Shown one piece after another: positions 7,926 to 16,482 of a DNA stretch of 64,000 nucleotides (within the stretch, counting starts at the first letter, position 1; every line of letters starts with the position of its first letter). The notes under the pieces were generated by a model. It was given only the letters and a program-made list of their open reading frames with translations, did no database searches and had not been told where the DNA came from. This DNA is from Tessaracoccus flavus (GTDB lineage Bacteria > Actinomycetota > Actinomycetes > Propionibacteriales > Propionibacteriaceae), in assembly GCF_001997295.1 (NCBI RefSeq), contig NZ_CP019605.1, forward strand, positions 1,240,001 to 1,304,000. The letters are read 5' to 3'. Position numbers and translations under genes: made by a program.

Positions 7926-8950
7926 GCAGCGACCTCACGGTCGCGTTGGTCTGCCCCTACTCGCTCGATACACCCGGGGGCGTGGCCACACACGTGCTGG
8001 GGCTTGCCCGCTGGCTGCTTCGGGAGGGGCACCGGCCCACCGTCATCGCGCCGGGCACCAGGGAGGTCGACGCCGGGGTGCCGCTGACGCTGCTCGGCCG
8101 GGCCACCGGGTTCCGGTTCAACGGGTCGGTGGCCGAGTTGGCCGTCCGGCCGGCCCAGGCGCGCATGGCGGCACGGGCCGTGCGCGGGGCCGACATCGTC
8201 CACGTCCACGAGCCGCTCACGCCGGGCATCGGGTACGCCGCGAGCCGCGCCGCTGAGCGACTGGTGGTCACCCACCACGCGTCCTTTCCCGCCGGCCCGC
8301 TGAACCCACTTGCGCGGCTGCGGTCGAGGCGACTGAACCCCCGCGTGCGGATAGCGGTGTCTGACGCCGCAGCGGCAACTGCGCGGTCTGTGACGGGCAT
8401 CGATCCCGTGATCATCCCGAACGCCATCGAACTCCCGGGCATGCCCGTCGAGCGCTCGGGGCGCCCCCGGGTGGTGTTCCTCGGCCGCCTGGACGACCCT
8501 CGTAAGGGGTTCCAGGTCTTCGCCCGGGTCGCCGGACTGGTCCAGGAGGCCGAGTTCGTGGCGATGGGCCCCGGTGCCGCCCGCAGCCCGGACGTCCACC
8601 ACCTCGGCCGGGTCAGCGACGCCGTGCGCCTCGAGGTCCTCGGGTCCGCGGACATTCTGCTCGCGCCCAACCTCCACGGGGAGTCCTTCGGTCTCATCCT
8701 GGCCGAAGCGCTGGGCTGCGGCGCGGCCGTCGTCGCGTCTGACCTGCCCGCCTTCAGGGCGGTGGCCGACGATCACCGGGTGGCGTCGTTCTTCCCCGTC
8801 GGCGACGCCCGCGCGGCGGCGACGGCGGTGCGTCGGCGCTTATCAGACCCGATCGATCCCATCCTGGCCTGGCGATCGGCGCAGCGCTTCGGCTGGGATC
8901 AGGTGGGCCCGCGCGTCCTCAGCGCCTACCGGGCCGCTGGCGTAGGCTGA
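7922..8950 (+). CDS. pimA: Phosphatidylinositol alpha-mannosyltransferase
   Basis: A 342-residue GT4 (GT-B fold) glycosyltransferase that adds the first mannose from GDP-mannose to phosphatidylinositol. Seen: the glycine-rich acceptor loop (YSLDTPGGVATHV), VHVHEPLTPG (the histidine-containing catalytic loop), VFLGRLDDPRKGF, and the GT4 EX7E signature in GESFGLILAEALGCGAAV. It acts on the cytoplasmic face of the membrane. The GTG start overlaps the acyltransferase stop (GTGA), indicating coupling. Confidence 0.93.
   Translation: MSSDLTVALVCPYSLDTPGGVATHVLGLARWLLREGHRPTVIAPGTREVDAGVPLTLLGRATGFRFNGSVAELAVRPAQARMAARAVRGADIVHVHEPLTPGIGYAASRAAERLVVTHHASFPAGPLNPLARLRSRRLNPRVRIAVSDAAAATARSVTGIDPVIIPNAIELPGMPVERSGRPRVVFLGRLDDPRKGFQVFARVAGLVQEAEFVAMGPGAARSPDVHHLGRVSDAVRLEVLGSADILLAPNLHGESFGLILAEALGCGAAVVASDLPAFRAVADDHRVASFFPVGDARAAATAVRRRLSDPIDPILAWRSAQRFGWDQVGPRVLSAYRAAGVG
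8943..8948 (+). promoter_or_regulatory. -10 box before the CDP-alcohol phosphatidyltransferase
   Basis: TAGGCT, 7 nt, then GTG at 8956. A GAGGGA ribosome site lies in the gap as well, so expression may be both coupled and leaderless. Confidence 0.4.
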
Positions 8951-8955
8951 GGGAC

Positions 8956-9543
8956 GTGCACGTGCCAACGCCAGTCCAAGAGTGGGACACCGACGCTGTC
9001 TTGACCGTGCCGAACGTGCTGTCCTTCATCCGCCTCCTCGGCATCCCCGTCTTCTGCTGGTTGATTCTGGCGGGGCACGACGTCTCCGCTGTTGTCCTCC
9101 TCATGGTCTTCGGCGTGACCGACTGGTTCGACGGCTTCCTCGCCAGGCGCCTCAAGCAGCGCAGCGCGCTCGGCGCGAAGCTCGACCCGGTCGCCGACAG
9201 GCTCTACATCCTCGCCGCGGTCATTGTGCTGGTGATCCGCGGCATCGTCCCGTGGTGGTTTCTGGTCATCCTGCTGGCCCGTGACGTCATGTTGGCGCTG
9301 CTGGTCCCCGCGCTGAAGAGACACGGCATCGTCGCCCTGCCCGTCAATAGGGTCGGCAAGCTCGGCACCATGCTGCTCCTGGTCGCCTTCCCCCTCATCC
9401 TTCTCGGTGCAGAGAGCTCCCTGGGCTGGGAGTGGGCGCACTGGACGGGCTGGGCGTTCGCGTGGACCGGTGCGGCCGCCTATTGGGCTGCGGGCACGCT
9501 CTATGTGCGAGCCACGATCCAGCTCAACCGGAGCGACCCATGA
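8956..9543 (+). CDS. CDP-alcohol phosphatidyltransferase
   Basis: A 195-residue integral membrane enzyme. The full family signature DxxDGxxAR-x8-GxxxDxxxD is present: DWFDGFLAR, then GAKLDPVAD. It condenses CDP-diacylglycerol with an alcohol phosphate. By position before DUF881 it matches the mycobacterial pgsA2 (Rv1822) neighbourhood. Because the usual PI-phosphate synthase gene is missing upstream, its acceptor (glycerol-3-phosphate or inositol phosphate) is open. It overlaps the next gene by ATGA. Confidence 0.88.
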   Translation: MHVPTPVQEWDTDAVLTVPNVLSFIRLLGIPVFCWLILAGHDVSAVVLLMVFGVTDWFDGFLARRLKQRSALGAKLDPVADRLYILAAVIVLVIRGIVPWWFLVILLARDVMLALLVPALKRHGIVALPVNRVGKLGTMLLLVAFPLILLGAESSLGWEWAHWTGWAFAWTGAAAYWAAGTLYVRATIQLNRSDP

Positions 9544-10301
9544 GGCGTCCCGACGCCAGCATGAGCCTCCTCACGGATCTCCAGGCGGACGCGTTGGAGC
9601 CCGGGTACCGAATGAACCGGCACCGCCCTCCCAGCCGCGCCCGCCTGCTACTGGCCGTGGGGCTCGTCGCGGCGCTCATCACGGTCGCGCTGCTCCAGAC
9701 GACGCGCGGTGCGGGGGCCGCGGAGACCCAGCGCAGCGAACTGCTCGAGCGCGTGTCGGCGGCACGCAGCCGCCAGTCGGACCTCAACGAGCAGGTTGCC
9801 AAGCTCGACACGGAGATCCGCGGGTTGAGCGAGCTCGAAGACCCGGCGGAGCGCGAGGAGCTGCAAACCCTCGAACTGGCGGCTGGAGCCGCCGGCGTCG
9901 AGGGGCCTGGGATCGTCGTCACGGTGTCAGACGACCCGGGTGCCACCGGTAGCCAGGGACTGGTCCTGGACGGCGACCTCAGCAGGCTCGTCAACGGACT
10001 GTGGCAGGCTGGCGCCGAGGCCATCGCGGTCAACGGGCGGCGGATCTCCACGCTCACACCGATCCGGGCCGCTGGGGCGGCCATCACCGTCGACTTCGTG
10101 TCGCTCAGCCCGCCCTACCGCGTCGAGGCGATCGGCGACCCAGCCACCCTGCAGGCCCGATTCAACGAGACCGCGGGCGCTTCATGGTGGCAGTTCATCA
10201 CCATGAACTACGGTCTCACCATGACCATCGCCCAGGCCGACGGAGACCTCGTGCTGCCCCCTGACCCGGGCCAGGCCGTCCGGCACGCGAAGCGACGATA
10301 G
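9540..10301 (+). CDS. DUF881 family membrane-anchored protein (first copy)
   Basis: A 253-residue protein with a cytoplasmic N-terminus, one transmembrane helix (about residues 35-57), a coiled-coil stretch (LLERVSAARSRQSDLNEQVAKL) and the DUF881 domain. Typical elements are GPGIVVTVSD, LVLDGDLSRLVNGLWQAGAEAIAVNGRRI and YRVEAIGDPATL. Function is unknown; DUF881 genes flank sbp across actinobacteria and firmicutes. ATG at 9540 overlaps the previous stop (ATGA). Confidence 0.9.
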   Translation: MRRPDASMSLLTDLQADALEPGYRMNRHRPPSRARLLLAVGLVAALITVALLQTTRGAGAAETQRSELLERVSAARSRQSDLNEQVAKLDTEIRGLSELEDPAEREELQTLELAAGAAGVEGPGIVVTVSDDPGATGSQGLVLDGDLSRLVNGLWQAGAEAIAVNGRRISTLTPIRAAGAAITVDFVSLSPPYRVEAIGDPATLQARFNETAGASWWQFITMNYGLTMTIAQADGDLVLPPDPGQAVRHAKRR

Positions 10302-10311
10302 AGGAGGCGAC

Positions 10312-10644
10312 ATGTTTGCAGTACTGGGACTGATCGCGGGGATCGTGGTGGGGCTGATCGTGCAGCCGACGCTCCCACCGGTCCTGGCGCCCTACCTACC
10401 CATCGCGATCGTCGCCGCGTTCGACGCCATCCTGGGTGCGACGCGCGCCTACCTGGACGGAATCTTCTCCGACCGCGTCTTCCTCGTCTCGTTCGTCTCC
10501 AACGTCCTCATCGCGGGGTTGATCGTGTTCGTCGGGGATCAGATCGGGGTGGGGTCGCAGCTGTCGACCGGCGTCGTCGTCGTGCTCGGCATCCGTATCT
10601 TCACCAACGCCGCGGCCATCAGGAGGGCGCTGCTGCATGCCTGA
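10312..10644 (+). CDS. sbp: Small basic protein Sbp-like (DUF1290)
   Basis: A 110-residue membrane protein with three hydrophobic segments and the DUF1290 core AIVAAFDAILGATRAYLDG followed by FVSNVLIAGLIVFVGDQIG. AGAGGAGGCGAC before the ATG contains a good ribosome site. It sits between two DUF881 genes and overlaps the second by 8 nt. The name comes from the Bacillus homologue; its function is not established. Confidence 0.88.
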   Translation: MFAVLGLIAGIVVGLIVQPTLPPVLAPYLPIAIVAAFDAILGATRAYLDGIFSDRVFLVSFVSNVLIAGLIVFVGDQIGVGSQLSTGVVVVLGIRIFTNAAAIRRALLHA

Positions 10645-11389
10645 CCAGGACACGCCGCGTCGTGCGAGCGAGCAACCCCAGCGCAGTCTGCTGCGGGACT
10701 TTCTGCGACCCAGCAAGGGGCAGGCCGTCGTCGGCCTGGTCCTGTTTCTGACGGCGCTGTCGGTGGTGCTGACGCTGCGCGCCCAGTCGGCGCAGCCGGA
10801 GTTCACCAACGTGCGGCAAGCCGACCTCATCCAGCTCCTCGACAACGTCACGTCGGAGACTCGCCGACTCGAGGACGAGGTGCGTGAACTGGAACTGGCC
10901 CGGACCGAACTGCTCAGCGGCGCCGACCGCGACCAAGCAGCCCGCGAGGAAGCAGCCAGGCGCCTCGAGCAGGCCCAGATCATCGCCGGCACGGTGCCGG
11001 TGGCCGGGCCCGGTGTCCGCATCGAGATCGCCGATCCGGAGGGACGGATCAGCGCGGAACTCCTGTTGGATGCGGTCGAGGAGTTGCGCGACGCGGGTGC
11101 CGAAGTTATCGAGGTCAACGACGCTGTCCGGCTGGTGATGGGCTCCTGGTTCGGCACGGACGACACCGGCGCCATCACGGTCGACGGCGTCGTGATCAGC
11201 GCACCCTACGTCCTGGAGGCCATCGGGGACGCCGCCACCCTCGAGGCGGGCGCGAGGTTCCGCGGTGGGCTGGTGAGCGAGGTCGAGGGGGAGCGCGTCG
11301 GCGGCAGTGTCACGATCGAACAGCTTCCCGAGATCGCCGTGGACACCGTGGTGTCGCCGGAAGTGAACGAGTTCGCCCGCCCCCGTTAA
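10637..11389 (+). CDS. DUF881 family membrane-anchored protein (second copy)
   Basis: A 250-residue protein with one transmembrane helix (about residues 33-53), a long charged coiled coil (residues about 65-115) and a DUF881 domain (VAGPGVRIEIADPEG; LLLDAVEELRDAGAEVIEVNDAVRL; YVLEAIGDAATLEAG). It is paralogous to the first DUF881 gene; the pair probably acts together in the envelope (inference). The ATG lies inside the end of sbp. In mycobacteria the next gene is gcvH; here gcvH is missing and the FHA gene follows. Confidence 0.9.
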   Translation: MPDQDTPRRASEQPQRSLLRDFLRPSKGQAVVGLVLFLTALSVVLTLRAQSAQPEFTNVRQADLIQLLDNVTSETRRLEDEVRELELARTELLSGADRDQAAREEAARRLEQAQIIAGTVPVAGPGVRIEIADPEGRISAELLLDAVEELRDAGAEVIEVNDAVRLVMGSWFGTDDTGAITVDGVVISAPYVLEAIGDAATLEAGARFRGGLVSEVEGERVGGSVTIEQLPEIAVDTVVSPEVNEFARPR

Positions 11390-11463
11390 ACGGCCTTGCC
11401 TGTGAGTGCTAAGTTCCTCAGGTACCGTTGATCGCAGCCGAGAAGACCAGGAGTGTTCGCGAA

Positions 11464-11952
11464 ATGAAGTGCCGCAAGTGTGGAACTGACAGCCCGGCAG
11501 AGGCGCGCTTCTGCAGCGCCTGCGGCAGCCCTCTGACCGACCCCACCGGTGACACCACGACGATGATTCCAGTGGCCACCGAGGAGCGCGGATCGGTCGA
11601 GCTCACGGACCAGGAACGCGAGGCCGCGAAGGCGCTCGCCGAGGGCAACGCGCTGCTGGTCGTGAACCGCGGGACCGGCGACTCCAGCCGGTTCCTCATC
11701 GACTCCGACATCACCACTGTGGGTCGCCACCCGGAGTCCGACATCTTCCTCGACGACATCACGGTGTCGCGCAACCACGCCAAGTTCGTGCGCAGCGGCG
11801 GCAAGCTCTACCTGGAGGATCTCGGCAGCCTGAACGGGACCTACGTCAACCGGACGCTACTCGACGGTCGCACCGTCCTCCGCGAGGGTGACGAGATCCA
11901 GATCGGCAAGTATCGCGCCACCATCTCGCTCAGCGAGCCTGGTTTGAGCTGA
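11464..11952 (+). CDS. Zinc-ribbon plus FHA protein, GarA/OdhI-like
   Basis: A 162-residue protein. Residues 1-23 form a zinc ribbon with CxxC...CxxC (CRKC, CSAC). A threonine-rich linker (GDTTTMIPV) resembles the phosphorylated ETTSVF motif of GarA/OdhI. The FHA domain follows, with GRHPESDIFLDD, SRNHAKF and GSLNGTYVN. GarA/OdhI are PknB/PknG substrates that bind and inhibit 2-oxoglutarate dehydrogenase and glutamate dehydrogenase. The position (before two MerR genes) matches garA. The zinc ribbon is not present in mycobacterial GarA. ATG at 11464 starts at the first CxxC. It overlaps the MerR start by 1 nt. Confidence 0.85.
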   Translation: MKCRKCGTDSPAEARFCSACGSPLTDPTGDTTTMIPVATEERGSVELTDQEREAAKALAEGNALLVVNRGTGDSSRFLIDSDITTVGRHPESDIFLDDITVSRNHAKFVRSGGKLYLEDLGSLNGTYVNRTLLDGRTVLREGDEIQIGKYRATISLSEPGLS

Positions 11953-12629
11953 TGTCCGGCCCGGCACGCACCATCGGCCGCGTGCTGGAGATGATCCGCC
12001 CCGAGTTCCCCGACATCTCCGTCTCAAAGCTGAGGTACCTGGAGGCCGAGGGACTCATCTCACCCGACCGACAACAACCCTCCGGGTACCGGCGGTTCAG
12101 CCAGCGCGACGTCGACCGCCTGCTCTACGTGTTGCGTGCCCAGCGCGACCGCTACCTCCCCCTCAAGGTGATCCGCGAGGAGCTCGAGGCCCTGGATCGG
12201 GGGGAGCAGCCCGCAACGCTCGTCTCGGAGCCGGACGACGCCCCCGCCAAGGAACCCCGACCACAGCCGAGGGCGGCCAGCACGCAGGGCCTGATGACGA
12301 GGCGCCAGGTGCTGACGGAATCGGGGCTGGGCGAGGCGGCCCTCATCCAGTTGGAGCGGCTGAAGATCATTCAGCCCCGGCGCGGCTCTCAGCTGTACGG
12401 GCGCGAGGCCGTGGCGTTGGCGGATGCGGCGAAGAAGTTGGCCGGCTACGGTGTCGATCTCAGGCAATTCCGAGTCCTCCATCAGGCGGCAGCAACGGAG
12501 GCCGCTCTCGTCGAGCAGGCTCTGGAACCCTACCGCCGACGGTCCGGGCCTCCTCCGGAAGTGATGGCAGACCTGTACCGGATTGTGCTGCAGGCTCACG
12601 CGGCGCTGCTGCACGGCCAGATCCACTGA
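11952..12629 (+). CDS. MerR-family transcriptional regulator (Rv1828-like)
   Basis: A 225-residue regulator. The N-terminal winged HTH (RTIGRVLEMIRPEFPDISVSKLRYLEAEGLI, then SGYRRFSQRDVDRL) is MerR-like, followed by a linker and a C-terminal helical region. The second half (RRQVLTESGLGEAALIQLERL) looks like another HTH-type module, as in Rv1828. The effector is unknown. It begins inside the stop of the FHA gene, so the two are translated together. Confidence 0.9.
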   Translation: MSGPARTIGRVLEMIRPEFPDISVSKLRYLEAEGLISPDRQQPSGYRRFSQRDVDRLLYVLRAQRDRYLPLKVIREELEALDRGEQPATLVSEPDDAPAKEPRPQPRAASTQGLMTRRQVLTESGLGEAALIQLERLKIIQPRRGSQLYGREAVALADAAKKLAGYGVDLRQFRVLHQAAATEAALVEQALEPYRRRSGPPPEVMADLYRIVLQAHAALLHGQIH

Positions 12630-12631
12630 GC

Positions 12632-12637
12632 TACCGT
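12632..12637 (+). promoter_or_regulatory. -10 box of a leaderless promoter (bifunctional nuclease)
   Basis: TACCGT, 6 nt, ATG at 12644; no ribosome site is seen. Confidence 0.45.
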
Positions 12638-12643
12638 GGTGTC

Positions 12644-13105
12644 ATGATCGGTCTCGAAGTCTTGGGGATCCGCCTGGTGTCGCCGGACGACCCGCCCGTC
12701 CTCCTCCTGCGGGAGCGGGAGGGCACGAGGAGCCTGCCAATCTGGATCGGGCACGCTGAGGCAGCCGCCATCGCGTCGGCGTTGGAGGGTGAGGAACCCG
12801 AGCGCCCGATGACCCACGACCTGCTCGCCACGGTACTGGAGCTCCTCGGTGGCTCCGGCCACGTCGAGATCACCGCGATGGCGGAGGGGATCTACGACGC
12901 GTCGCTCCACGTCGGCGACCATCAGATCATGGCTCGGCCGAGCGACTGCACCGCCGTTGCGCTGCGTCTGGACTGGCCCATCTACTGCACTCCAGCGCTC
13001 ATGGATCAAGTAGGGGTTGAGGTTGACGCCCCCGCGGCGGACGAGGTGGAGGCGTTCAGGGCATTCCTCGACAGCGTCAACGCCGACGACTTCGAGGATG
13101 AATAA
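12644..13105 (+). CDS. Bifunctional nuclease-domain protein (DUF151, Rv1829-like)
   Basis: A 153-residue DUF151/BFN protein. The core signature LPIWIGHAEAAAIASALEG is followed by RPMTHDLLATVLELLGG and the ARPSDCTAVALRL motif containing the conserved S/D. Family members have RNase/DNase activity in some species, but their cellular role is poorly defined. It sits between the two MerR-like genes exactly as in mycobacteria. Confidence 0.92.
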   Translation: MIGLEVLGIRLVSPDDPPVLLLREREGTRSLPIWIGHAEAAAIASALEGEEPERPMTHDLLATVLELLGGSGHVEITAMAEGIYDASLHVGDHQIMARPSDCTAVALRLDWPIYCTPALMDQVGVEVDAPAADEVEAFRAFLDSVNADDFEDE

Positions 13106-13284
13106 TGCCTAGTCAGGATCTAGTTGAGGGAGCTGTGGCAATGCGATGCGGCGCGGCACACGGGTCCAGGCTGCGAGCTGGGGCTCCCACCACGGGCGTG
13201 TCGCGCGGCGCAGAACGCGGTCAGCAGTTAGCGTTTAGATCTGTCGGCGTTGGCTGGCTCCACCAACTTGGCAAGTGAGGGATC

Positions 13285-13836
13285 GTGATCGAGAAGCCTG
13301 AGGTTCTCCAGGACCTGCTGTTCGACGGCGAGTTCACGCCGGTCCCCAGCGACACCGGCTACCGCGGCCCCATCGCCCACCGTGTGGCGGGCATCACATA
13401 CCGCCAGTTGGACTACTGGGCGCGCACCGGACTCGTGGTGCCCTCGATCCGCAACGCCGAAGGCTCCGGCACCCAGCGCCTGTACTCCTTCCGCGACATC
13501 CTGCTTCTCCGCGTGGTCAAGCGGTTCCTCGACGTCGGGATCTCGCTGCAGCAGATCCGCGTGGCGATCGACCACCTCCGCGCGCGCGGCATCGACGACC
13601 TCACCGAACTGACGCTGGTCAGCGATGGATTCAGTGTCTACGAGGTCACGTCGGCCAACGAGCTGTTCGACCTGAGCCGAGGCGGGCAGGGCATGTTCAT
13701 GATCTCGGTCAGCAGCGTCTGGCGCGAACTCGAGGGGACGCTGGCGTCCCTCCCAGGCGAACGGACCGCCGACGAAGCTCCCGCCGAGGATCCCTCGGAC
13801 GAACTGGCCGCTCGTCGACGCGCCAGGGTCGGCTGA
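13285..13836 (+). CDS. MerR-family transcriptional regulator (Rv1830-like)
   Basis: A 183-residue MerR-type regulator. The DNA-binding module is ITYRQLDYWARTGLVVPS followed by TQRLYSFRDILLLRVVKRFLDVGISLQQIR. The C-terminus has a short effector-less region with an acidic tail. GTG at 13285 has GTGAGG 8 nt upstream. A 179-bp gap separates it from the nuclease gene, so it probably has its own promoter; I see no other gene in that gap. Confidence 0.9.
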   Translation: MIEKPEVLQDLLFDGEFTPVPSDTGYRGPIAHRVAGITYRQLDYWARTGLVVPSIRNAEGSGTQRLYSFRDILLLRVVKRFLDVGISLQQIRVAIDHLRARGIDDLTELTLVSDGFSVYEVTSANELFDLSRGGQGMFMISVSSVWRELEGTLASLPGERTADEAPAEDPSDELAARRRARVG

Positions 13837-13873
13837 GCTGGGCGTCGACGCCAGAGCAACTCGACGCGATCGC

Positions 13874-13879
13874 TAGAGT
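13874..13879 (+). promoter_or_regulatory. -10 box of a leaderless promoter (YihY gene)
   Basis: TAGAGT, 6 nt, GTG at 13886. Confidence 0.55.
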
Positions 13880-13885
13880 GCGAGC

Positions 13886-15088
13886 GTGAAGACCATCCTC
13901 GACAGAGTCGTGAACAACTCTGTCGTCGCCCACATCCTCGCCGCCCTCGACCGCTACAACAAGCGCCTCGGCCCGCAGTTCGCCGCTGCCGCCACCTACT
14001 TCACCATCTTGTCGCTCGTGCCGATCCTCATGCTGAGCTTCGCCGCGTTGGGGTTGACCCTCACGGTCCTGAGGCCGGAGCTCCTCGACCAGATCCAGGA
14101 CGCCGTCGTCGGGCAGTTGGGCGACGGCGATCTGGCACAGAAGATCACCACGGTCATCGAGAACGCGCTGAACAACTGGCGTGGGATCGTGGGCTTCGCG
14201 CTGCTGACCGCCACCTATTCCGGGTCCAACTGGGTGGGCAACCTCAAACGCGCCGTCCGGGTGATGTGGTACGACAAGTTCTCCGACGCGTCCGAGAAGA
14301 AGAATTTCTTCCTGGAGCTCGCAATCAACCTGGCGATCTTCCTCGGCGTGCTGCTGTGCGTCATCCTGGGCGTCGGTGTGGCGCAGGTGGGCAACGCATT
14401 CAGCCGGCAGGTGGTCGAGTTCCTCGGCTGGGAGGACGTCCCCGGGATCGGATTCCTGTGGGGCGCACTCACGGTCGGGCTGACCTTCCTGGTCAGCTGG
14501 ATTCTCTTCGCGTTCCTGTTCACGGTGTTGCCGCAGAAGCGGGTGAGGCTCAAGGCCTGGCTGATCGGCACGCTGATCGGAGCCTTCGTCGTGACGATCA
14601 TCCAGTCGCTGGCGGGCCGGATCATGCGTCTGTTCTCCAACAACCCGGCCGCGCAGGTCTTCGGGCCAACCATCATCGTCATGCTGTTGTTCAACATCCT
14701 CGCCACGTTGATCCTCATGACCGCGGCGTGGGTGGGGACCGACGGGACCTGGCGGGCGGAGCGCACTGCGAAGCTTGCCGACAAGCAGCCGGGTGGGCTC
14801 GACGACTCCGGCCTGGACCCTGACGAGGAACTCGAGCTCGTCGGCCGGCGCGCGAGCCGACGCTGGGCCGCCGCGAAGAGCCTTGACGACCTGCGACGGG
14901 CTGACGCTGTGGTCGAACCGAGCACCACGCGCTACGTCCGTGAGGACGTCGCGGCCCGGACTGTGGGGGCCGGCCTCACGGTCGGCTACTCGATGGGGGC
15001 GGCCACCGGGCTGGGCCTGGGGGCCCTCCTGACCGCCGCGATCGGCGTCGTCGCCAGGGCACTGCGCAAGAACAATGCCCGCCCCTGA
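13886..15088 (+). CDS. YihY/BrkB-family inner membrane protein
   Basis: A 400-residue protein with six membrane helices in residues about 30-290, including the family motifs GPQFAAAATYFTILSLVP and TATYSGSNWVGNLKRAVRV. A charged C-terminal tail (residues about 290-370) precedes a final glycine-rich hydrophobic segment. The family was once called ribonuclease BN; transport or envelope roles are more likely. GTG follows a TAGAGT box by 6 nt. A terminator overlaps the stop codon. Confidence 0.88.
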   Translation: MKTILDRVVNNSVVAHILAALDRYNKRLGPQFAAAATYFTILSLVPILMLSFAALGLTLTVLRPELLDQIQDAVVGQLGDGDLAQKITTVIENALNNWRGIVGFALLTATYSGSNWVGNLKRAVRVMWYDKFSDASEKKNFFLELAINLAIFLGVLLCVILGVGVAQVGNAFSRQVVEFLGWEDVPGIGFLWGALTVGLTFLVSWILFAFLFTVLPQKRVRLKAWLIGTLIGAFVVTIIQSLAGRIMRLFSNNPAAQVFGPTIIVMLLFNILATLILMTAAWVGTDGTWRAERTAKLADKQPGGLDDSGLDPDEELELVGRRASRRWAAAKSLDDLRRADAVVEPSTTRYVREDVAARTVGAGLTVGYSMGAATGLGLGALLTAAIGVVARALRKNNARP

Positions 15089-15102
15089 CGGGACGGGCAT
15101 TG
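15073..15102. terminator. Bidirectional hairpin between yihY and pfk
   Basis: CAATGCCCG/CGGGCATTG with an inner CCC/GGG pair. It includes the yihY stop codon and lies between convergent genes. Confidence 0.7.
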
Positions 15103-15118
15103 CGCCTGGTTTGCCGGG

Positions 15119-16339
15119 TCAGTGGGCCTCGGCCGCGGCTGGGAACTCCTGGCCGATCGCCTCGAGCATGTCCTTGTACCACTGCTGGTTGATGTCGAAC
15201 GGCTTACCGCCCTTGATCCGGTCGAAGGCAATCGCGGTGAGCACGTCGCCGTTCTCCTCGTCGTGGCCGATGACGCCGGGCTCGCCGCGCAGCGCGCAGT
15301 CGACGGCGAGGTCGGTGCACTGCTTGATGAGCGCCAGGTCGGCGTCGTTGGCGGCGGCGGAGCGGGAGAAGTAGCCGGACTTCTGGATCATGACCTTCTC
15401 CGCGTCAAGCTTGGCCGCGAACTTGTCGGCGAACCACGCACCCGGGTTGACCTTGTCGAGCTTCACGTGGCCGAACGGATCGCGCGGCACCTCCTCGCCG
15501 GCGGCCTCCATCTCAGCGACGATCGAGTCGAGACCCGCACCCTCGGAGAGGAAGATCGTGACGTTGCCGACCTCGTCCATGATCGTGTGGAGACGCTCAG
15601 CCTCCTTGGCGATGTCGATGACGCCCTCCGGCACGTACACGCCGTGGATGTCCCACGCCTCCCTGCTGAGGCCGATCTCCGGCAGCCACTCCTGGGTGTC
15701 GAGCCATTCGCGGTACTTCTGGGCGGTGGCCGCCGTCAGCCAGCCGCAGTGGCGGCCCATGACCTCGTGCACGATCAGCATGCGCGAACCGGAGTTGTGC
15801 TCGGCGACGATGTTCTGCGCGAAGATCGCTCCCTGCTCGGCCGCGGTCCAGGCCCCCAGCGACTGACGGATCGGGATCACGTCGTTGTCGATGGTCTTTG
15901 GCAGCCCGACGACGGTGAGGCCGTAGTCGTGCTCGGCGAGGTAGGCGGCCAGATCGGCGGCGGTGGTGTTCGTGTCGTCACCGCCGATGGTGTGCAGGAC
16001 GTCGACGCCGTCCGCGACGAGGCGGTCGGCCGCAACCTGCAGGGGGTTGTCGCCCTCGTTCACCAGGCCCCGCTTGACGAGATCCTTCGCGTTGGTGAGC
16101 TTGACGCGCGAGTTGCCGACGGGCGACCCGCCGAACTTGTGGAGGAGGGCGGCGTTCGCGCGCACGGTCTCGTCGACGACGAGGAAGTCGCCCTTGAGGA
16201 GTCCCTGGTACCCGTGACGGTAGGCAATGATCTCGACGTCGGGCGCAACCTGCGTGTAGCGCTCGATGAGCCCACCGATCGCCGAGGAAAGGCAGGGAGC
16301 GAAGCCGCCGGCCGTGAGGATGGCTACCTTCTTGACCAT
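15119..16339 (-). CDS. pfp: Pyrophosphate--fructose 6-phosphate 1-phosphotransferase (PPi-PFK)
   Basis: A 406-residue phosphofructokinase using PPi instead of ATP. The PPi-type signatures are GGDDTNTTA (Asp where ATP enzymes have Gly) and LPKTIDNDV (Lys in the substrate site). Substrate-binding MGRHCGWL and VPEG are also present. Length and sequence type match the reversible enzyme of propionibacterial glycolysis/gluconeogenesis. A clear AAAGGA ribosome site lies 7 nt before ATG. It is divergent from the TadE genes. Confidence 0.96.
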   Translation of the reverse strand: MVKKVAILTAGGFAPCLSSAIGGLIERYTQVAPDVEIIAYRHGYQGLLKGDFLVVDETVRANAALLHKFGGSPVGNSRVKLTNAKDLVKRGLVNEGDNPLQVAADRLVADGVDVLHTIGGDDTNTTAADLAAYLAEHDYGLTVVGLPKTIDNDVIPIRQSLGAWTAAEQGAIFAQNIVAEHNSGSRMLIVHEVMGRHCGWLTAATAQKYREWLDTQEWLPEIGLSREAWDIHGVYVPEGVIDIAKEAERLHTIMDEVGNVTIFLSEGAGLDSIVAEMEAAGEEVPRDPFGHVKLDKVNPGAWFADKFAAKLDAEKVMIQKSGYFSRSAAANDADLALIKQCTDLAVDCALRGEPGVIGHDEENGDVLTAIAFDRIKGGKPFDINQQWYKDMLEAIGQEFPAAAEAH

Positions 16340-16482
16340 GAGTGTCCTTTCTTGAACTTGTCGACGCGGACAGCGTCCTTCGACAGCTTATTGCACGCAT
16401 CTGCCCCGTACGCCGGTGGGGCGGCAACCGTGGTTGTCCACAGTGGTGCGCGGATGACCCCGGCTCTTGGCAGGATGTGCCC

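Noticed and set aside
13106..13284. Small gene between the nuclease and second MerR gene
   Set aside because: No open frame with a credible start and ribosome site; treated as promoter region.
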